DNA of 64,000 nucleotides. Origin: Pseudomonas sp. MPC6 (GTDB lineage Bacteria; Pseudomonadota; Gammaproteobacteria; Pseudomonadales; Pseudomonadaceae). This document shows, one piece after another, positions 16,452 through 26,247 of this stretch. Below the pieces are notes generated by a model, which saw only the letters and a program-made list of their open reading frames with translations, was not told the origin of the DNA and did no database searches. The DNA lies in the NCBI RefSeq assembly GCF_006094435.1, contig NZ_CP034783.1, forward strand, positions 1,639,001-1,703,000, given 5' to 3'. Made by a program: the position numbers and the translations under genes. Positions within the stretch are counted from its first letter, which is position 1; each line of letters begins with the position of its first letter.

Positions 16452-17411
16452 ATGCACATTTCATCGGGTCGCTGGGTTTATGGTCTGTTCCTGGCCTTGT
16501 TGACCGCGTTGCTGTGGGGAATCCTGCCGATCAAGCTCAAGCAAGTGCTAATGGTGATGGATCCGGTGACGGTGACCTGGTTTCGTCTGATGGTGTCGGG
16601 CGGGTGCCTGTTCATTTTCCTGGCGGCGACCAGGCGCCTGCCCAGTCGCAAAGTCCTCGGCCCGCGCGGTGGGTGGCTGGTATTGATGGCGGTGCTCGGT
16701 CTGGTGGGCAACTACGTGCTGTACCTGATGGGGCTGAACCTGCTCAGCCCCGGCACCGCGCAACTGGTGGTGCAGACGGGGCCGATCATGCTGCTGATTG
16801 CCAGCCTGTTTGTGTTCAAGGAGCGGTTCAGCCTGGGGCAGGGGATTGGCCTGCTGGTGCTGCTGGTCGGCTTCGGCTTGTTTTTCAACCAGCGGCTGGT
16901 CGAGTTGTTCACGTCCCTGACCGACTATACGGCCGGCGTTCTGTTGGTGCTGTCGGCCTCCACCGTCTGGACCTTTTATGCCCTGGGGCAGAAGCAATTG
17001 CTGACGGTGTGGAATTCGTTCCAGGTGATGATGGTGATCTACCTGTTTTGCGGGTTGTTGCTGACACCCTGGGTGCATCCGCTGGAGGCGCTGCAACTCA
17101 GTCCGTTGCAAGGCTGGCTGCTGCTGGCGTGTTGCATGAACACCCTGATCGCCTATGGCGCGTTTGCCGAGGCATTGGCGCATTGGGAAGCTTCGCGGGT
17201 GAGTGCCACCCTGGCGATCACGCCGTTGGTGACCTTTGCGGCGGTGGCGGTGGCGGCGTGGTTGTGGCCGGAGTATGTGCATGCCGAGACGATCAATGGC
17301 CTGGGGTACGGCGGGGCGGTGCTGGTGGTGCTGGGGTCGGCGCTGGTGGCGTTGGGGCCTTCGTTGATGGCGGGGCTAAGGGCTCGGCGGGTGCGGATGG
17401 CGGCCAGTTAG
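16452..17411 (+). CDS. DMT family transporter (EamA)
   Basis: 319 residues with about ten hydrophobic helices in two EamA repeats (roughly 10-145 and 160-305). It starts MHISSGRWVYGLFLALLTALLWGILPIKLKQ, where the FLALLTALLWG stretch is a typical first DMT helix. The family exports amino acids or other metabolites from the inner membrane. The substrate is unknown. The gene is monocistronic and followed by a REPIN. Confidence 0.9.
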   Translation: MHISSGRWVYGLFLALLTALLWGILPIKLKQVLMVMDPVTVTWFRLMVSGGCLFIFLAATRRLPSRKVLGPRGGWLVLMAVLGLVGNYVLYLMGLNLLSPGTAQLVVQTGPIMLLIASLFVFKERFSLGQGIGLLVLLVGFGLFFNQRLVELFTSLTDYTAGVLLVLSASTVWTFYALGQKQLLTVWNSFQVMMVIYLFCGLLLTPWVHPLEALQLSPLQGWLLLACCMNTLIAYGAFAEALAHWEASRVSATLAITPLVTFAAVAVAAWLWPEYVHAETINGLGYGGAVLVVLGSALVALGPSLMAGLRARRVRMAAS

Positions 17412-17425
17412 ACCGCGTTATCGTT

Positions 17426-17519
17426 CATCGCGGGCAAGCCACGCTCCCACAGGTTTTGTGTCGTCCACCGAATTTGTGATCGACGCAACACCTGTGGGAG
17501 CGGGCTTGCCCGCGATGAC
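17426..17519. repeat. REPIN
   Basis: CATCGCGGGCAAGCCACGCTCC and the inverse GGAGCGGGCTTGCCCGCGATG, between the convergent DMT and fumC genes. Confidence 0.85.
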
Positions 17520-17541
17520 TGACTGTAAGGCGCTATAAGGC

Positions 17542-18936
17542 TCAGCCCTTGGCCCCGGCCTCCAGCATATTCTCCGGCCTCACCCAGGTATCGAACTCTT
17601 CATCGGTCAAATACCCCAACTGCAACGCCGCTTCCCGCAAGGTCAGCCCTTCGCCATAAGCCGTCTTGGCTATTTCCGCCGATTTGTCATAACCGATATG
17701 CGGGTTCAACGCCGTCACCAGCATCAGTCCGCGCTCCAGATGTTCGGCCATTTTCGCCGCATCCGGCTCCAGGCCGGCGATGCAATGCTGCTGGAAGTTG
17801 CTGCAGCCATCGCCCAGCAGCCTGATCGATTGCAGCAGGTTGTGAATGATCACCGGTTTGAACACGTTCAGTTGCAGGTGACCCTGACTCGCCGCAAAAC
17901 CGATGGCGACGTCGTTGCCCATGACCTGGCAAGCCAGCATCGACAGCGCTTCGCACTGGGTCGGATTGACCTTGCCGGGCATGATCGAACTGCCCGGTTC
18001 GTTGGCCGGCAGTTTGACCTCGGCAAAGCCGGCACGCGGTCCGGAACCCAGCAGGCGCAGGTCGTTGGCGATTTTCATCAGGGTGACGGCAAGGGTTTTC
18101 AGCGCGCCGGACAGGGTGGTCAGTGGTTCATGGCCGGCCAGTGCGGCGAATTTGTTCGGAGCGGTGACGAACGGCAGGCCGGAGAGGGCGGCCAGTTCGG
18201 CGGCGATCGCTTCGCCAAAGCCGTGGGGTGAGTTCAGCCCGGTGCCGACCGCAGTGCCGCCCTGGGCCAGTTCGCAGACCGCCGGCAGCGCGCTGCGGAT
18301 CGCCCGCTCCGCATAATCCAGTTGCGCGATGAACGCCGACAACTCCTGGCCGAAGGTAATGGGGGTGGCGTCCATCATGTGGGTGCGGCCGGTCTTGACC
18401 AGCTTCATGTGCCGCGCGGATAACTCGGCCAACCCACCGGACAGTTCACTGATCGCCGGCAGCAAATGCTGCTGCACGGCCTGGGCCGCGGCGATATGCA
18501 TCGCGGTGGGGAAGCAGTCGTTGGAGCTCTGGGAGCGATTGACGTGATCGTTGGGGTGCACCGGGGTCTTGCCGCCGCGCGGGTTGCCGGCCAGTTCATT
18601 GGCGCGACCGGCGATCACTTCATTGACGTTCATGTTGCTCTGGGTGCCGCTGCCGGTTTGCCAGACCACCAGCGGGAACTGGTCGTCGTGGCTGCCGTCG
18701 AGCACTTCGTCGGCGGCCTGTTCGATCAGCCGGGCGATGTCGGCGGGCAGGTCACCGTTGCGGTCATTGACCCGCGCCGCGGCTTTCTTGATCAGCGCCA
18801 GCGCATGCAGCACCGCCAGGGGCATGCGTTCGTCGCCGATGGCGAAATTGATCAGCGAGCGTTGCGTCTGAGCGCCCCAGTAGGCTTCATCCGGGACTTC
18901 AACCTGGCCAAGGCTGTCGGTTTCGATACGGCTCAT
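17542..18936 (-). CDS. fumC: Class II fumarate hydratase
   Basis: 464 residues starting [18 protein letters not shown] codons at 18939 and 18936 follow AGGAG closely; a GTG further up is unlikely. The superfamily signature [25 protein letters not shown] and [11 protein letters not shown] are all present. This is an iron-independent fumarase that hydrates fumarate to malate in the TCA cycle. The neighbours downstream of its divergent promoter (DUF2059, bolA) match the fumC2 locus of P. aeruginosa rather than the sodA-linked fumC1 locus (from knowledge of that genome). Confidence 0.94.
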   Translation of the reverse strand: MSRIETDSLGQVEVPDEAYWGAQTQRSLINFAIGDERMPLAVLHALALIKKAAARVNDRNGDLPADIARLIEQAADEVLDGSHDDQFPLVVWQTGSGTQSNMNVNEVIAGRANELAGNPRGGKTPVHPNDHVNRSQSSNDCFPTAMHIAAAQAVQQHLLPAISELSGGLAELSARHMKLVKTGRTHMMDATPITFGQELSAFIAQLDYAERAIRSALPAVCELAQGGTAVGTGLNSPHGFGEAIAAELAALSGLPFVTAPNKFAALAGHEPLTTLSGALKTLAVTLMKIANDLRLLGSGPRAGFAEVKLPANEPGSSIMPGKVNPTQCEALSMLACQVMGNDVAIGFAASQGHLQLNVFKPVIIHNLLQSIRLLGDGCSNFQQHCIAGLEPDAAKMAEHLERGLMLVTALNPHIGYDKSAEIAKTAYGEGLTLREAALQLGYLTDEEFDTWVRPENMLEAGAKG

Positions 18937-19127
18937 CATGCACACTCCTGTTGGTCTGATAGCGAGTTTAGGCCCTGATCGCCGGCCGTGGTTCCATCAG
19001 TCTGGAATTTGACCGTTCACCCCCTCTAAATCAGGCCCGACAAGGCTTGGGGTTGAGCCACACGGTTTTTTAGGCGCAGAATGGTCGCCCTTGGGGTTTT
19101 GCCTCGCCTGCTAGAAAAGGAAACTCG

Positions 19128-19649
19128 ATGACTCGTCTTCGTGCCATCTGTACCGCGGTTGCACTGGTTTGCGCCAGCGGCCCTGTTTTTGCCGATACCG
19201 CCAGCCACAACGCCAGTGCCGAGGCTTTCCTGACGCTGGCGCACGCTGACAAATTGGGCACTCCGGTGTACATGCAAGTGCAGCAAATGTTCGCCCAGCG
19301 CTTTGAACAGACCAAAGCCCCCGAGTCGAAAAAAGCCCTGCTGGAAACCTACCAGGCCAAAGCCAACGCCGCTCTGGACCAAGCCATTGGCTGGAACAAG
19401 CTGAAGCCGGACATGGTCAAGCTCTACACCACCAACTTCAGCGAATCCGAGCTCAAGGACCTGGTTGCGTTCTACAAGTCGCCACTGGGCAAGAAAGTCC
19501 TGGAAAAAATGCCGCAGCTGACCCAGCAATCGGCCCAGATGACCCAGGCCAAACTGGAAAGCGCAGTGCCTGTCGTCAACAAGCTGCTGGCTGACATGAC
19601 AGCCGAGCTGGAGCCTAAAGGCGCCGCTCCAGCCAAGAAAAAGCCGTAA
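19128..19649 (+). CDS. DUF2059 domain protein, secreted
   Basis: 173 residues. The N-terminal 22 residues (MTRLRAICTAVALVCASGPVFA) form a Sec signal with Ala-x-Ala type cleavage after VFA, so the product is periplasmic. The DUF2059 region (about 80-140) carries YTTNFSESELKDLVAFYKSP and GKKVLEKMPQLTQQS. The C-terminus is Ala/Lys rich. The function of DUF2059 is unknown. The gene lies 12 bases before bolA and is probably cotranscribed with it. Confidence 0.88.
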   Translation: MTRLRAICTAVALVCASGPVFADTASHNASAEAFLTLAHADKLGTPVYMQVQQMFAQRFEQTKAPESKKALLETYQAKANAALDQAIGWNKLKPDMVKLYTTNFSESELKDLVAFYKSPLGKKVLEKMPQLTQQSAQMTQAKLESAVPVVNKLLADMTAELEPKGAAPAKKKP

Positions 19650-19661
19650 GCGGAGTTCGGT

Positions 19662-19961
19662 ATGACCATGCAACAACGCATCGAATCGACGCTGGGCCTG
19701 TTACAGCCCGAGCACCTGCAAGTGCTGGATGAAAGCCACATGCACAGCCGTGGGTTACAGACCCACTTCAAGGCGGTGGTGGTCAGCGCGCAGTTCGACG
19801 GGCTCAATCGCGTCAAGCGCCACCAGAAGGTCTACGGCACGCTCGGCGAGCTGATGGGCGAGTTCCATGCGTTGGCGCTGCATACCTACACGCCCGAGGA
19901 ATGGGCACAGATCGACGCGGCTCCGGCTTCGCCAACCTGTGCTGGCGGCAGCAAATCCTGA
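19662..19961 (+). CDS. bolA: BolA family protein
   Basis: 99 residues with a GGAG site before ATG-ACC-ATG, so either of two ATGs could be used. The BolA fold motifs are visible: QRIESTLGLLQPEHLQVLDE, then HFKAVVVSAQFDGLNRVKRHQ with the helix-turn-helix-like RVKRHQKVYGTLGEL, and HALALHTYTPEEW. BolA proteins pair with monothiol glutaredoxins in Fe-S cluster handling and also affect morphology and biofilm genes. Confidence 0.93.
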   Translation: MTMQQRIESTLGLLQPEHLQVLDESHMHSRGLQTHFKAVVVSAQFDGLNRVKRHQKVYGTLGELMGEFHALALHTYTPEEWAQIDAAPASPTCAGGSKS

Positions 19962-19972
19962 TACACCCTCCC

Positions 19973-20064
19973 TGTAGGAGCCAGGCTTGCCGGCGAAGAA
20001 CGATTATGCGGTACAGCAGTTGCACCGCAGCGCCTGGTTCGCCGGCAAGCCTGGCTCCTACAGC
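19973..20064. repeat. REPIN
   Basis: GTAGGAGCCAGGCTTGCCGGCG and the inverse CGCCGGCAAGCCTGGCTCCTAC flank about 45 bases, between bolA and trhO. Confidence 0.85.
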
Positions 20065-20081
20065 GATGGCGTTATTTTTGC

Positions 20082-20121
20082 TAGAATCCGCAACGCGCCG
20101 CTCACCCGGCGCGTTTTTTTT
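20082..20121 (+). promoter_or_regulatory. -10 box followed at once by an intrinsic-terminator hairpin
   Basis: A TAGAAT box (20082-20087) is followed by an 8-bp perfect stem ACGCGCCG / CGGCGCGT (20093-20114) and a run of eight T. The terminator would lie at the very start of a transcript from that box, 48 bases before trhO. It may instead end bolA transcription. The -35 is weak, so promoter activity is uncertain; the terminator structure is clear. Confidence 0.6.
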
Positions 20122-20168
20122 CGCATCCGGTTCACCCCTTACGAGGGTAGCCACCTGGAGAATCACCC

Positions 20169-21110
20169 ATGACACCACAGATTGTCGTGGCGGCACTGTA
20201 TAAGTTCGTCACCCTGGAAGATTACGTCGCCCTGCGCGAGCCACTGCTGCAAGCGATGGTCGACAACGGCATCAAAGGCACGCTGCTGATCGCCGAAGAA
20301 GGCATCAATGGCACTGTGTCCGGCAGCCGCGAAGGCATCGATGGCCTGATGGCCTGGCTCAAGAACGACCCGCGCATGGACGACATCGACCACAAAGAGT
20401 CGTACTGCGACGACCAGCCGTTCTATCGCACCAAAGTCAAACTGAAGAAAGAAATCGTCACCCTCGGCGTCGAAGGCGTGGACCCGAACAAAAAGGTCGG
20501 CACCTACGTCGATCCAGAGAACTGGAACGCACTGATCAGCGATCCCGAAGTGCTGTTGATCGACACCCGCAACGACTACGAAGTGGCGATTGGTACCTTT
20601 GAAGGTGCCATCGACCCGAAGACCACCAGTTTTCGCGAATTCCCCGACTACATCAAAGCCCATTTCGACCCGGCCGTGCACAAGAAAGTCGCGATGTTCT
20701 GCACCGGCGGCATTCGCTGCGAGAAGGCGTCGAGCTTTATGCTCAGCCAGGGTTTTGATGAGGTCTATCACCTCAAGGGCGGCATCCTGAAGTACCTCGA
20801 AGAGGTACCGCAGGAAGAAACCAAATGGCAGGGCGACTGCTTCGTGTTCGACAACCGCGTGACCGTGCGCCACGACCTCAGCGAAGGCGACTACGATCAA
20901 TGTCATGCCTGTCGCACACCGATCAGCGTCGACGACCGTGCATCCGAGCATTACGTGGCCGGCATCAGCTGCCCGCATTGCTGGGATAAGCTGAGCGAGA
21001 AGACCCGTCGCAGTGCCATCGACCGGCAAAAGCAGATCGAACTGGCCAAGGCGCGCAACCTGCCTCACCCGATCGGCTACAACTACAAGCAAACCCCTTC
21101 CGAGGCCTGA
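20169..21110 (+). CDS. trhO: Oxygen-dependent tRNA uridine(34) hydroxylase TrhO (rhodanese family)
   Basis: 313 residues. The N-terminal acylphosphatase-like domain carries [15 protein letters not shown]. The central rhodanese domain (about 120-220) has [19 protein letters not shown] and the active-site loop [12 protein letters not shown]. The C-terminus carries Cys pairs (CHAC, CPHC) typical of UPF0176. It hydroxylates U34 of some tRNAs to ho5U. The next gene begins 3 bases after the stop. Confidence 0.94.
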   Translation: MTPQIVVAALYKFVTLEDYVALREPLLQAMVDNGIKGTLLIAEEGINGTVSGSREGIDGLMAWLKNDPRMDDIDHKESYCDDQPFYRTKVKLKKEIVTLGVEGVDPNKKVGTYVDPENWNALISDPEVLLIDTRNDYEVAIGTFEGAIDPKTTSFREFPDYIKAHFDPAVHKKVAMFCTGGIRCEKASSFMLSQGFDEVYHLKGGILKYLEEVPQEETKWQGDCFVFDNRVTVRHDLSEGDYDQCHACRTPISVDDRASEHYVAGISCPHCWDKLSEKTRRSAIDRQKQIELAKARNLPHPIGYNYKQTPSEA

Positions 21111-21113
21111 ACC

Positions 21114-21752
21114 ATGTCTGCGCAACGCCTGCTCTATGTGATGGACCCGATGTGTTCCTGGTGCTGGGGTTTTGCCCCGGTGGCCAACGCGCTGGTCGAG
21201 CAGGCCCACGCAGCGGGGGTCGAGGTGCATCTGGTGGTCGGCGGTTTGCGCACCGGCAGTGGCTCGGCGCTGGAGCCGACGACCCGACGCTATATCCTGG
21301 AACACTGGCAGGCGGTGACCGAAGCCACCGGCCAGCCATTCAAGCAGGAGGGCGCGTTGCCCGAGGGCTTTGTGTACGACACCGAGCCTGCGTGTCGGGC
21401 ACTGGTGACGGCACGTAGCCTGGCGCCGGATTGCGCGTGGAAACTGCTCGGGCTGATACAGCACGCGTTTTATGCGCAAGGGCGCGATGTCACCCATGCC
21501 AGCGTGCTGGTGGAACTGGCGGAGCAGGCCGGTCTGCCGCGCATCGAGTTCGCCGCCGCGTTCGACCGTGCGGATCAGCATGCCGCAACCGCAGCCGACT
21601 TCACCTGGGTCCAGGACCTGGGCATCGCCGGTTTCCCGACCTTGCTGGCCGAGCGTGATGGTCAGTTGGCGCTGTTGACCAATGGCTATCAGCCGCTGAG
21701 TGTGTTGTCCCCGTTGCTCGGCCGCTGGCTGGAGCGCGCGGCCTGTGCATGA
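21114..21752 (+). CDS. DsbA family thioredoxin-fold protein
   Basis: 212 residues, no signal peptide, so cytosolic. The active-site-like motif CSWCWGF sits near the N-terminus (DPMCSWCWGFAPV) and a cis-Pro loop, GIAGFPTLL, at about residue 170. It resembles FrnE/DsbA-type proteins. It is coupled to trhO (3-base gap) and its end overlaps the next gene by 8 bases. This order is conserved with the PA0858-PA0860 region of P. aeruginosa as I recall it. The substrate is unknown. Confidence 0.88.
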   Translation: MSAQRLLYVMDPMCSWCWGFAPVANALVEQAHAAGVEVHLVVGGLRTGSGSALEPTTRRYILEHWQAVTEATGQPFKQEGALPEGFVYDTEPACRALVTARSLAPDCAWKLLGLIQHAFYAQGRDVTHASVLVELAEQAGLPRIEFAAAFDRADQHAATAADFTWVQDLGIAGFPTLLAERDGQLALLTNGYQPLSVLSPLLGRWLERAACA

Positions 21753-23562
21753 CCTGCCCGATGACGCGCCGGTACCCAAGCGCGTCGATCGTCTGAGCTG
21801 GGCGGAAATCCGGCGGCTGGCCCTTCAGCATAAAAAAGCCCTGTGGATCGCCAACGGCGTGGCCGTCCTGGCGACCCTGTGCAGCGTGCCGATCCCCTTG
21901 CTGCTGCCGTTGCTGGTGGACGAAGTGTTGTTGGGCCACGGCGACACCGCGCTGAAAGTCATGAACCACGCGCTGCCTGACGTCTGGCAGAAAGCCGCGG
22001 GCTACATCGGCCTGATGCTATTGGTGACCTTGGGCCTGCGGTGCGCTGCGCTGCTGTTCAACGTGGTGCAGGCGAAGTTGTTCGCGGCGCTGGCCAAGGA
22101 CATCGTGTACCGCATTCGTGTACGCCTGATCGAGCGACTCAAGCGCATCTCGCTGGGTGAATACGAAAGTCTGGGCAGCGGCACGGTGACCACGCACCTG
22201 GTTACCGACCTCGATACCCTCGATAAATTCGTCGGCGAAACCCTCAGCCGTTTCCTCGTGGCCATGCTGACCCTGGTCGGCACCGCGGGCATCCTGATGT
22301 GGATGCACTGGAAACTGGCGCTGCTGATCCTGCTGTTCAACCCGCTGGTGATCTACGCCACGGTGCAGTTGGGCAAGCGGGTCAAGCACCTGAAGAAACT
22401 CGAGAACGACAGCACTTCGCGTTTCACCCAGGCCCTGACCGAAACCCTCGATTCGATCCAGGAAGTGCGCGCCGGTAACCGTCAGGGTTTTTTCCTCGGG
22501 CGCCTCGGCCAACGGGCTCGTGAAGTGCGCGACTACGCGGTGAGCTCGCAGTGGAAGACCGATGCGTCGAACCGTGCCAGCGGCTTGCTGTTCCAGTTCG
22601 GCATCGATATTTTTCGTGCCGCCGCCATGCTCACCGTGCTGTTTTCCGACCTGTCCATCGGGCAGATGCTGGCGGTGTTCAGCTACCTGTGGTTCATGAT
22701 CGGTCCGGTGGAACAACTGCTGAACCTGCAATACGCCTACTACGCTGCCGGTGGTGCGCTGTCGCGGATCAACGAGTTGCTGGCCCGGGCCGACGAGCCT
22801 GAATACCCGGGCGGCGTCGACCCGTTCAACGGCCGCGAAACCGTCGGCATCGAAGTCCAGGGCTTGAGTTTCGGCTACGGCGACGAGCTGGTGCTGGATC
22901 AGATGAATCTGTCGATCGCCCCCGGCGAAAAGGTCGCGATTGTCGGTGCCAGCGGCGGCGGCAAAAGCACCCTGGTCCAGCTGCTGCTGGGCCTGTACAC
23001 GCCGCTTGCCGGGACCATCCGCTTCGGCGGTTCGACCCAGCAGGAGATCGGCCTGGAAACCGTGCGGGAAAACGTCGCCGTGGTCCTGCAGCACCCGGCG
23101 CTGTTCAACGACACCGTGCGCGCCAACCTGACCATGGGCCGCGAACGCAGTGATGAGGCATGCTGGCAGGCGCTGGACATTGCGCAGTTGCACGCCACGG
23201 TGCGTGACTTGCCCAATGGCCTGGACAGTATCGTCGGCCGTTCCGGCGTGCGCTTGTCCGGCGGACAGCGCCAACGCCTGGCGATTGCGCGGATGGTGCT
23301 GGCCGAGCCCAAGGTGGTGATCCTCGACGAGGCCACCTCGGCCCTGGACGCGGCCACCGAATACAACCTGCACCAGGCCATGGCGCGGTTCCTGAGCAAT
23401 CGCACCACCTTGATCATTGCCCACCGGTTGTCGGCCGTGAAACAGGCCGACCGGGTGCTGGTGTTCGATGGCGGGCAAATTGCCGAGGATGGCGACCATC
23501 AGCAATTGATTGCCGATGGTGGTTTGTACGCCAAGCTGTATGGACATTTGCAGCAACATTAG
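21745..23562 (+). CDS. ABC transporter, fused permease and ATPase half-transporter
   Basis: 605 residues from a GTG at 21745 that overlaps the previous stop. GGAG lies about 10 bases upstream; a longer reading would run into the DsbA-like gene. The N-terminal exporter membrane domain (about 30-320, six helices) is followed by an ATPase with Walker A GASGGGKST, signature LSGGQRQRLAIAR, Walker B VVILDEATSALD and the H-loop IIAHRLS. It is a type IV exporter that should dimerise in the inner membrane. The substrate is unknown. Confidence 0.93.
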   Translation: MHDLPDDAPVPKRVDRLSWAEIRRLALQHKKALWIANGVAVLATLCSVPIPLLLPLLVDEVLLGHGDTALKVMNHALPDVWQKAAGYIGLMLLVTLGLRCAALLFNVVQAKLFAALAKDIVYRIRVRLIERLKRISLGEYESLGSGTVTTHLVTDLDTLDKFVGETLSRFLVAMLTLVGTAGILMWMHWKLALLILLFNPLVIYATVQLGKRVKHLKKLENDSTSRFTQALTETLDSIQEVRAGNRQGFFLGRLGQRAREVRDYAVSSQWKTDASNRASGLLFQFGIDIFRAAAMLTVLFSDLSIGQMLAVFSYLWFMIGPVEQLLNLQYAYYAAGGALSRINELLARADEPEYPGGVDPFNGRETVGIEVQGLSFGYGDELVLDQMNLSIAPGEKVAIVGASGGGKSTLVQLLLGLYTPLAGTIRFGGSTQQEIGLETVRENVAVVLQHPALFNDTVRANLTMGRERSDEACWQALDIAQLHATVRDLPNGLDSIVGRSGVRLSGGQRQRLAIARMVLAEPKVVILDEATSALDAATEYNLHQAMARFLSNRTTLIIAHRLSAVKQADRVLVFDGGQIAEDGDHQQLIADGGLYAKLYGHLQQH

Positions 23563-23742
23563 ATCAGTGCCGGGCAACCGGGGATCTTCCCGCCGTCGGC
23601 ATAGCGCTCTGCAACTCGTCCCTGGCGTGCTCGTACTATGCTGCCCTTGCGCTGCCGCTTGCCTAGAATGAGAACCCATCCTAGTCTGGCTGTAGCGATT
23701 TCGTCCGGACGACGAACGGGCAGTGCTAATGCAAGGGACCCC

Positions 23743-26202
23743 ATGAATCAGACACGGACTCTCGGAACGCCCCGGTTGTTGGGCATCGTCTGGCCTTTTA
23801 TTGCCGTCGTGCTGTTTCAGGCGCTGCTGGGGGGCGTCAGCCTGTACACGCTTTCCGCGGTTCGCGGCTACGTGGCCGGTGAAAGCCTGTGGTCCAAGGG
23901 CCAGAAAGACGCCATCTATTACCTCAATCTCTACGCCGACAGCCGTGACCAGGCGATTTTTCGCAAATACGAGGGCGCCATTGCCGTGCCTGAGGGAGGG
24001 CACGAGTTGCGTCTGGCGCTGGATCATCAGCCACCGGACATCGAAGCGGCGCGAGTGGCGATTCTCAAGGGTGGCAACCACCCGGATGACGTGTCCAGCG
24101 TGATCTGGCTGTACCTCAACTTCCGGCACTTCAGCTACCTGGAAAAAGCCATAGAACTCTGGCGAGTGGGGGACGCCTACCTGGTGCGACTCGATGATGT
24201 TGCGCAGCAGATGCACCGGAGCATCACCGCCAATCAGGCCACGGAGGCCGACATCAAGCGCTGGAAGGAGCAGATATTCGCCATCAACGATGGCGTGACA
24301 CCGGCGGCGAAGGCCTTCAGTGATGCCTTGGGCGAAGGCTCGCGGATGATTCTGCGGCTGTTGTTGGTGATCAATCTCGCCACTGCCCTGGGCTTGATCG
24401 TCCTGGCGCTGATGCGCACCCACAAGCTGCTCAAGCAGCGCCATGCGTTCGCCGACGCTCTGCAGCTGGAGAAAGACCGCGCGCAGATCACCCTGCAATC
24501 GATTGGCGATGGCGTGATCACCACGGACGTCGAAGGCGCGATCGCCTACATGAACCCGGCCGCCGAGGCGATGACGCACTGGAAGGCCGAGCAGGCGACC
24601 GGTTTGCCGTTGGCAGCGCTGTTCAATCTGCTCGATGAGAACGCCCAGGCTGACGGTTTTACCTTGATCGAGCACATTTTGAGCGGACAGCTCAGCGGTG
24701 GCAGCGAACATTCCAAATTGATTCAACGCCTGGACGGCAGCACGGTCTCGGTCACGCTGGTCGGTGCGCCGATCCGCAATGCCGGCAAGGTCAGTGGCAC
24801 CGTGCTGGTCCTGCACGACATGACCCAGGAGCGGCAATACATTGCCAACCTGTCCTGGCAGGCGACTCACGATGCCCTGACCGGGCTGGCCAACCGCCGC
24901 GAGTTCGAGTATCGCCTGGAGCAGGCGCTGCACAACCTGACGCGGCAGTCGGGGCGCCATGCGCTGATGTTCCTTGACCTGGACCAGTTCAAACTGGTCA
25001 ACGATACCTGCGGTCACGCGGCCGGGGACGAGTTGCTGCGGCATATCTGTGCGTTGTTGCAATCGGGCCTGCGCGAGGGCGATACCCTGGCCCGGCTGGG
25101 TGGCGACGAGTTTGGCATCCTGCTGGAAAACTGTGCCCCGCAAGCCGCGGAGAAAATTGCCGAGGTGTTGCGCCAGACCGTACAGAACCTGCATTTTGTC
25201 TGGAAAGGCCGACCCTTCGTGACCACGGTGAGTATCGGCCTGGTGCATGTCACGCAGAGCCCGACCACCCTCGAAGCCTCGCTACGTGCAGCGGACATGG
25301 CCTGCTACATGGCCAAGGAAAAGGGGCGCAATCGGGTTCAGGTCTATCATGCCGACGATTCGGAATTGTCCCTGCGCTTTGGCGAGATGGCCTGGGTGCA
25401 ACGTTTGCACATGGCGCTGGAAGATAACCGCTTCTGTTTATACGCCCAGGAAATCGCGCCCCTTGGTCCTACAGATCCGGGCGGCGGGCATATCGAAATC
25501 CTGTTGCGCCTGCATGACGAAGCCGGGCGGATGATATTGCCCGACAGTTTTATTCCGGCCGCCGAACGCTACGGCCTGATGACGTCTCTTGACCGCTGGG
25601 TCGTGGAGAACGTGTTCAAGATCATTGCCCAATGCATGGCCGAAAAGCGCAGTTGTCCGTTGGCGATGTGTGCGATCAATCTGTCAGGCACCACCATCGG
25701 CGATGACGCGTTCCTCAACTTTCTGCGCGAACAATTTGTTACGTACGCGATCCCGCCTGAAATGATTTGTTTTGAAATCACGGAAACGAGCGCCATTTCA
25801 AATCTGTCGAGTGCAATAAAATTTATCAATGAACTCAAAGGGTTAGGTTGCCACTTTTCGCTGGATGATTTTTGTGCCGGAATGTCTTCATTCGCATACT
25901 TGAAACATTTGCCTGTAGACTTCCTGAAGATCGACGGGAGTTTCGTAAAGGATATGCTGGACGACCCGATTAACCGCGCCATGGTCGAAGTGATCAATCA
26001 CATCGGTCATGTCATGGGTAAGCGCACGATTGCCGAGTTTGTAGAGACACCCCAGATCGAGCAGGCATTGCTGGAAATCGGGGTGGATTACGCTCAAGGG
26101 TATGTGATTGAACGCCCGCATCCGTTTACCTGCGACAGTCTGCAAAGTCGTCCTGCCCGGCCTCGGCCCTTGTTATTCAAGGCGCCTGGCACGTTCCGCT
26201 GA
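23743..26202 (+). CDS. rbdA: RbdA-like membrane GGDEF/EAL c-di-GMP enzyme
   Basis: 819 residues from the ATG at 23743. Order: a membrane helix (about 11-33), a periplasmic segment (35-200), a second helix (202-224), PAS (about 241-360), GGDEF (about 375-540) and EAL (about 565-810). The diguanylate cyclase motif RLGGDEF is intact, with the inhibitory I-site REGD five residues before it. The phosphodiesterase motif is EIL rather than EAL, but AINLSG, FEITET, LDDFCAG, LKIDGSF, AEFVET and AQGY are kept, so activity is likely. The synteny (fumC to rbdA) matches P. aeruginosa, where RbdA promotes biofilm dispersal. Confidence 0.9.
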   Translation: MNQTRTLGTPRLLGIVWPFIAVVLFQALLGGVSLYTLSAVRGYVAGESLWSKGQKDAIYYLNLYADSRDQAIFRKYEGAIAVPEGGHELRLALDHQPPDIEAARVAILKGGNHPDDVSSVIWLYLNFRHFSYLEKAIELWRVGDAYLVRLDDVAQQMHRSITANQATEADIKRWKEQIFAINDGVTPAAKAFSDALGEGSRMILRLLLVINLATALGLIVLALMRTHKLLKQRHAFADALQLEKDRAQITLQSIGDGVITTDVEGAIAYMNPAAEAMTHWKAEQATGLPLAALFNLLDENAQADGFTLIEHILSGQLSGGSEHSKLIQRLDGSTVSVTLVGAPIRNAGKVSGTVLVLHDMTQERQYIANLSWQATHDALTGLANRREFEYRLEQALHNLTRQSGRHALMFLDLDQFKLVNDTCGHAAGDELLRHICALLQSGLREGDTLARLGGDEFGILLENCAPQAAEKIAEVLRQTVQNLHFVWKGRPFVTTVSIGLVHVTQSPTTLEASLRAADMACYMAKEKGRNRVQVYHADDSELSLRFGEMAWVQRLHMALEDNRFCLYAQEIAPLGPTDPGGGHIEILLRLHDEAGRMILPDSFIPAAERYGLMTSLDRWVVENVFKIIAQCMAEKRSCPLAMCAINLSGTTIGDDAFLNFLREQFVTYAIPPEMICFEITETSAISNLSSAIKFINELKGLGCHFSLDDFCAGMSSFAYLKHLPVDFLKIDGSFVKDMLDDPINRAMVEVINHIGHVMGKRTIAEFVETPQIEQALLEIGVDYAQGYVIERPHPFTCDSLQSRPARPRPLLFKAPGTFR

Positions 26203-26247
26203 AATCTCTCGATGGTCCTTACAATCACAATCAAAAGGAGCTCGACA

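Noticed and set aside
22018..25248. A 1076-codon open frame on the minus strand across the ABC and rbdA genes
   Set aside because: It is the antisense frame of two well-supported genes in GC-rich DNA, crosses the gap between them, and its translation is Gln/His/Arg rich without any domain.
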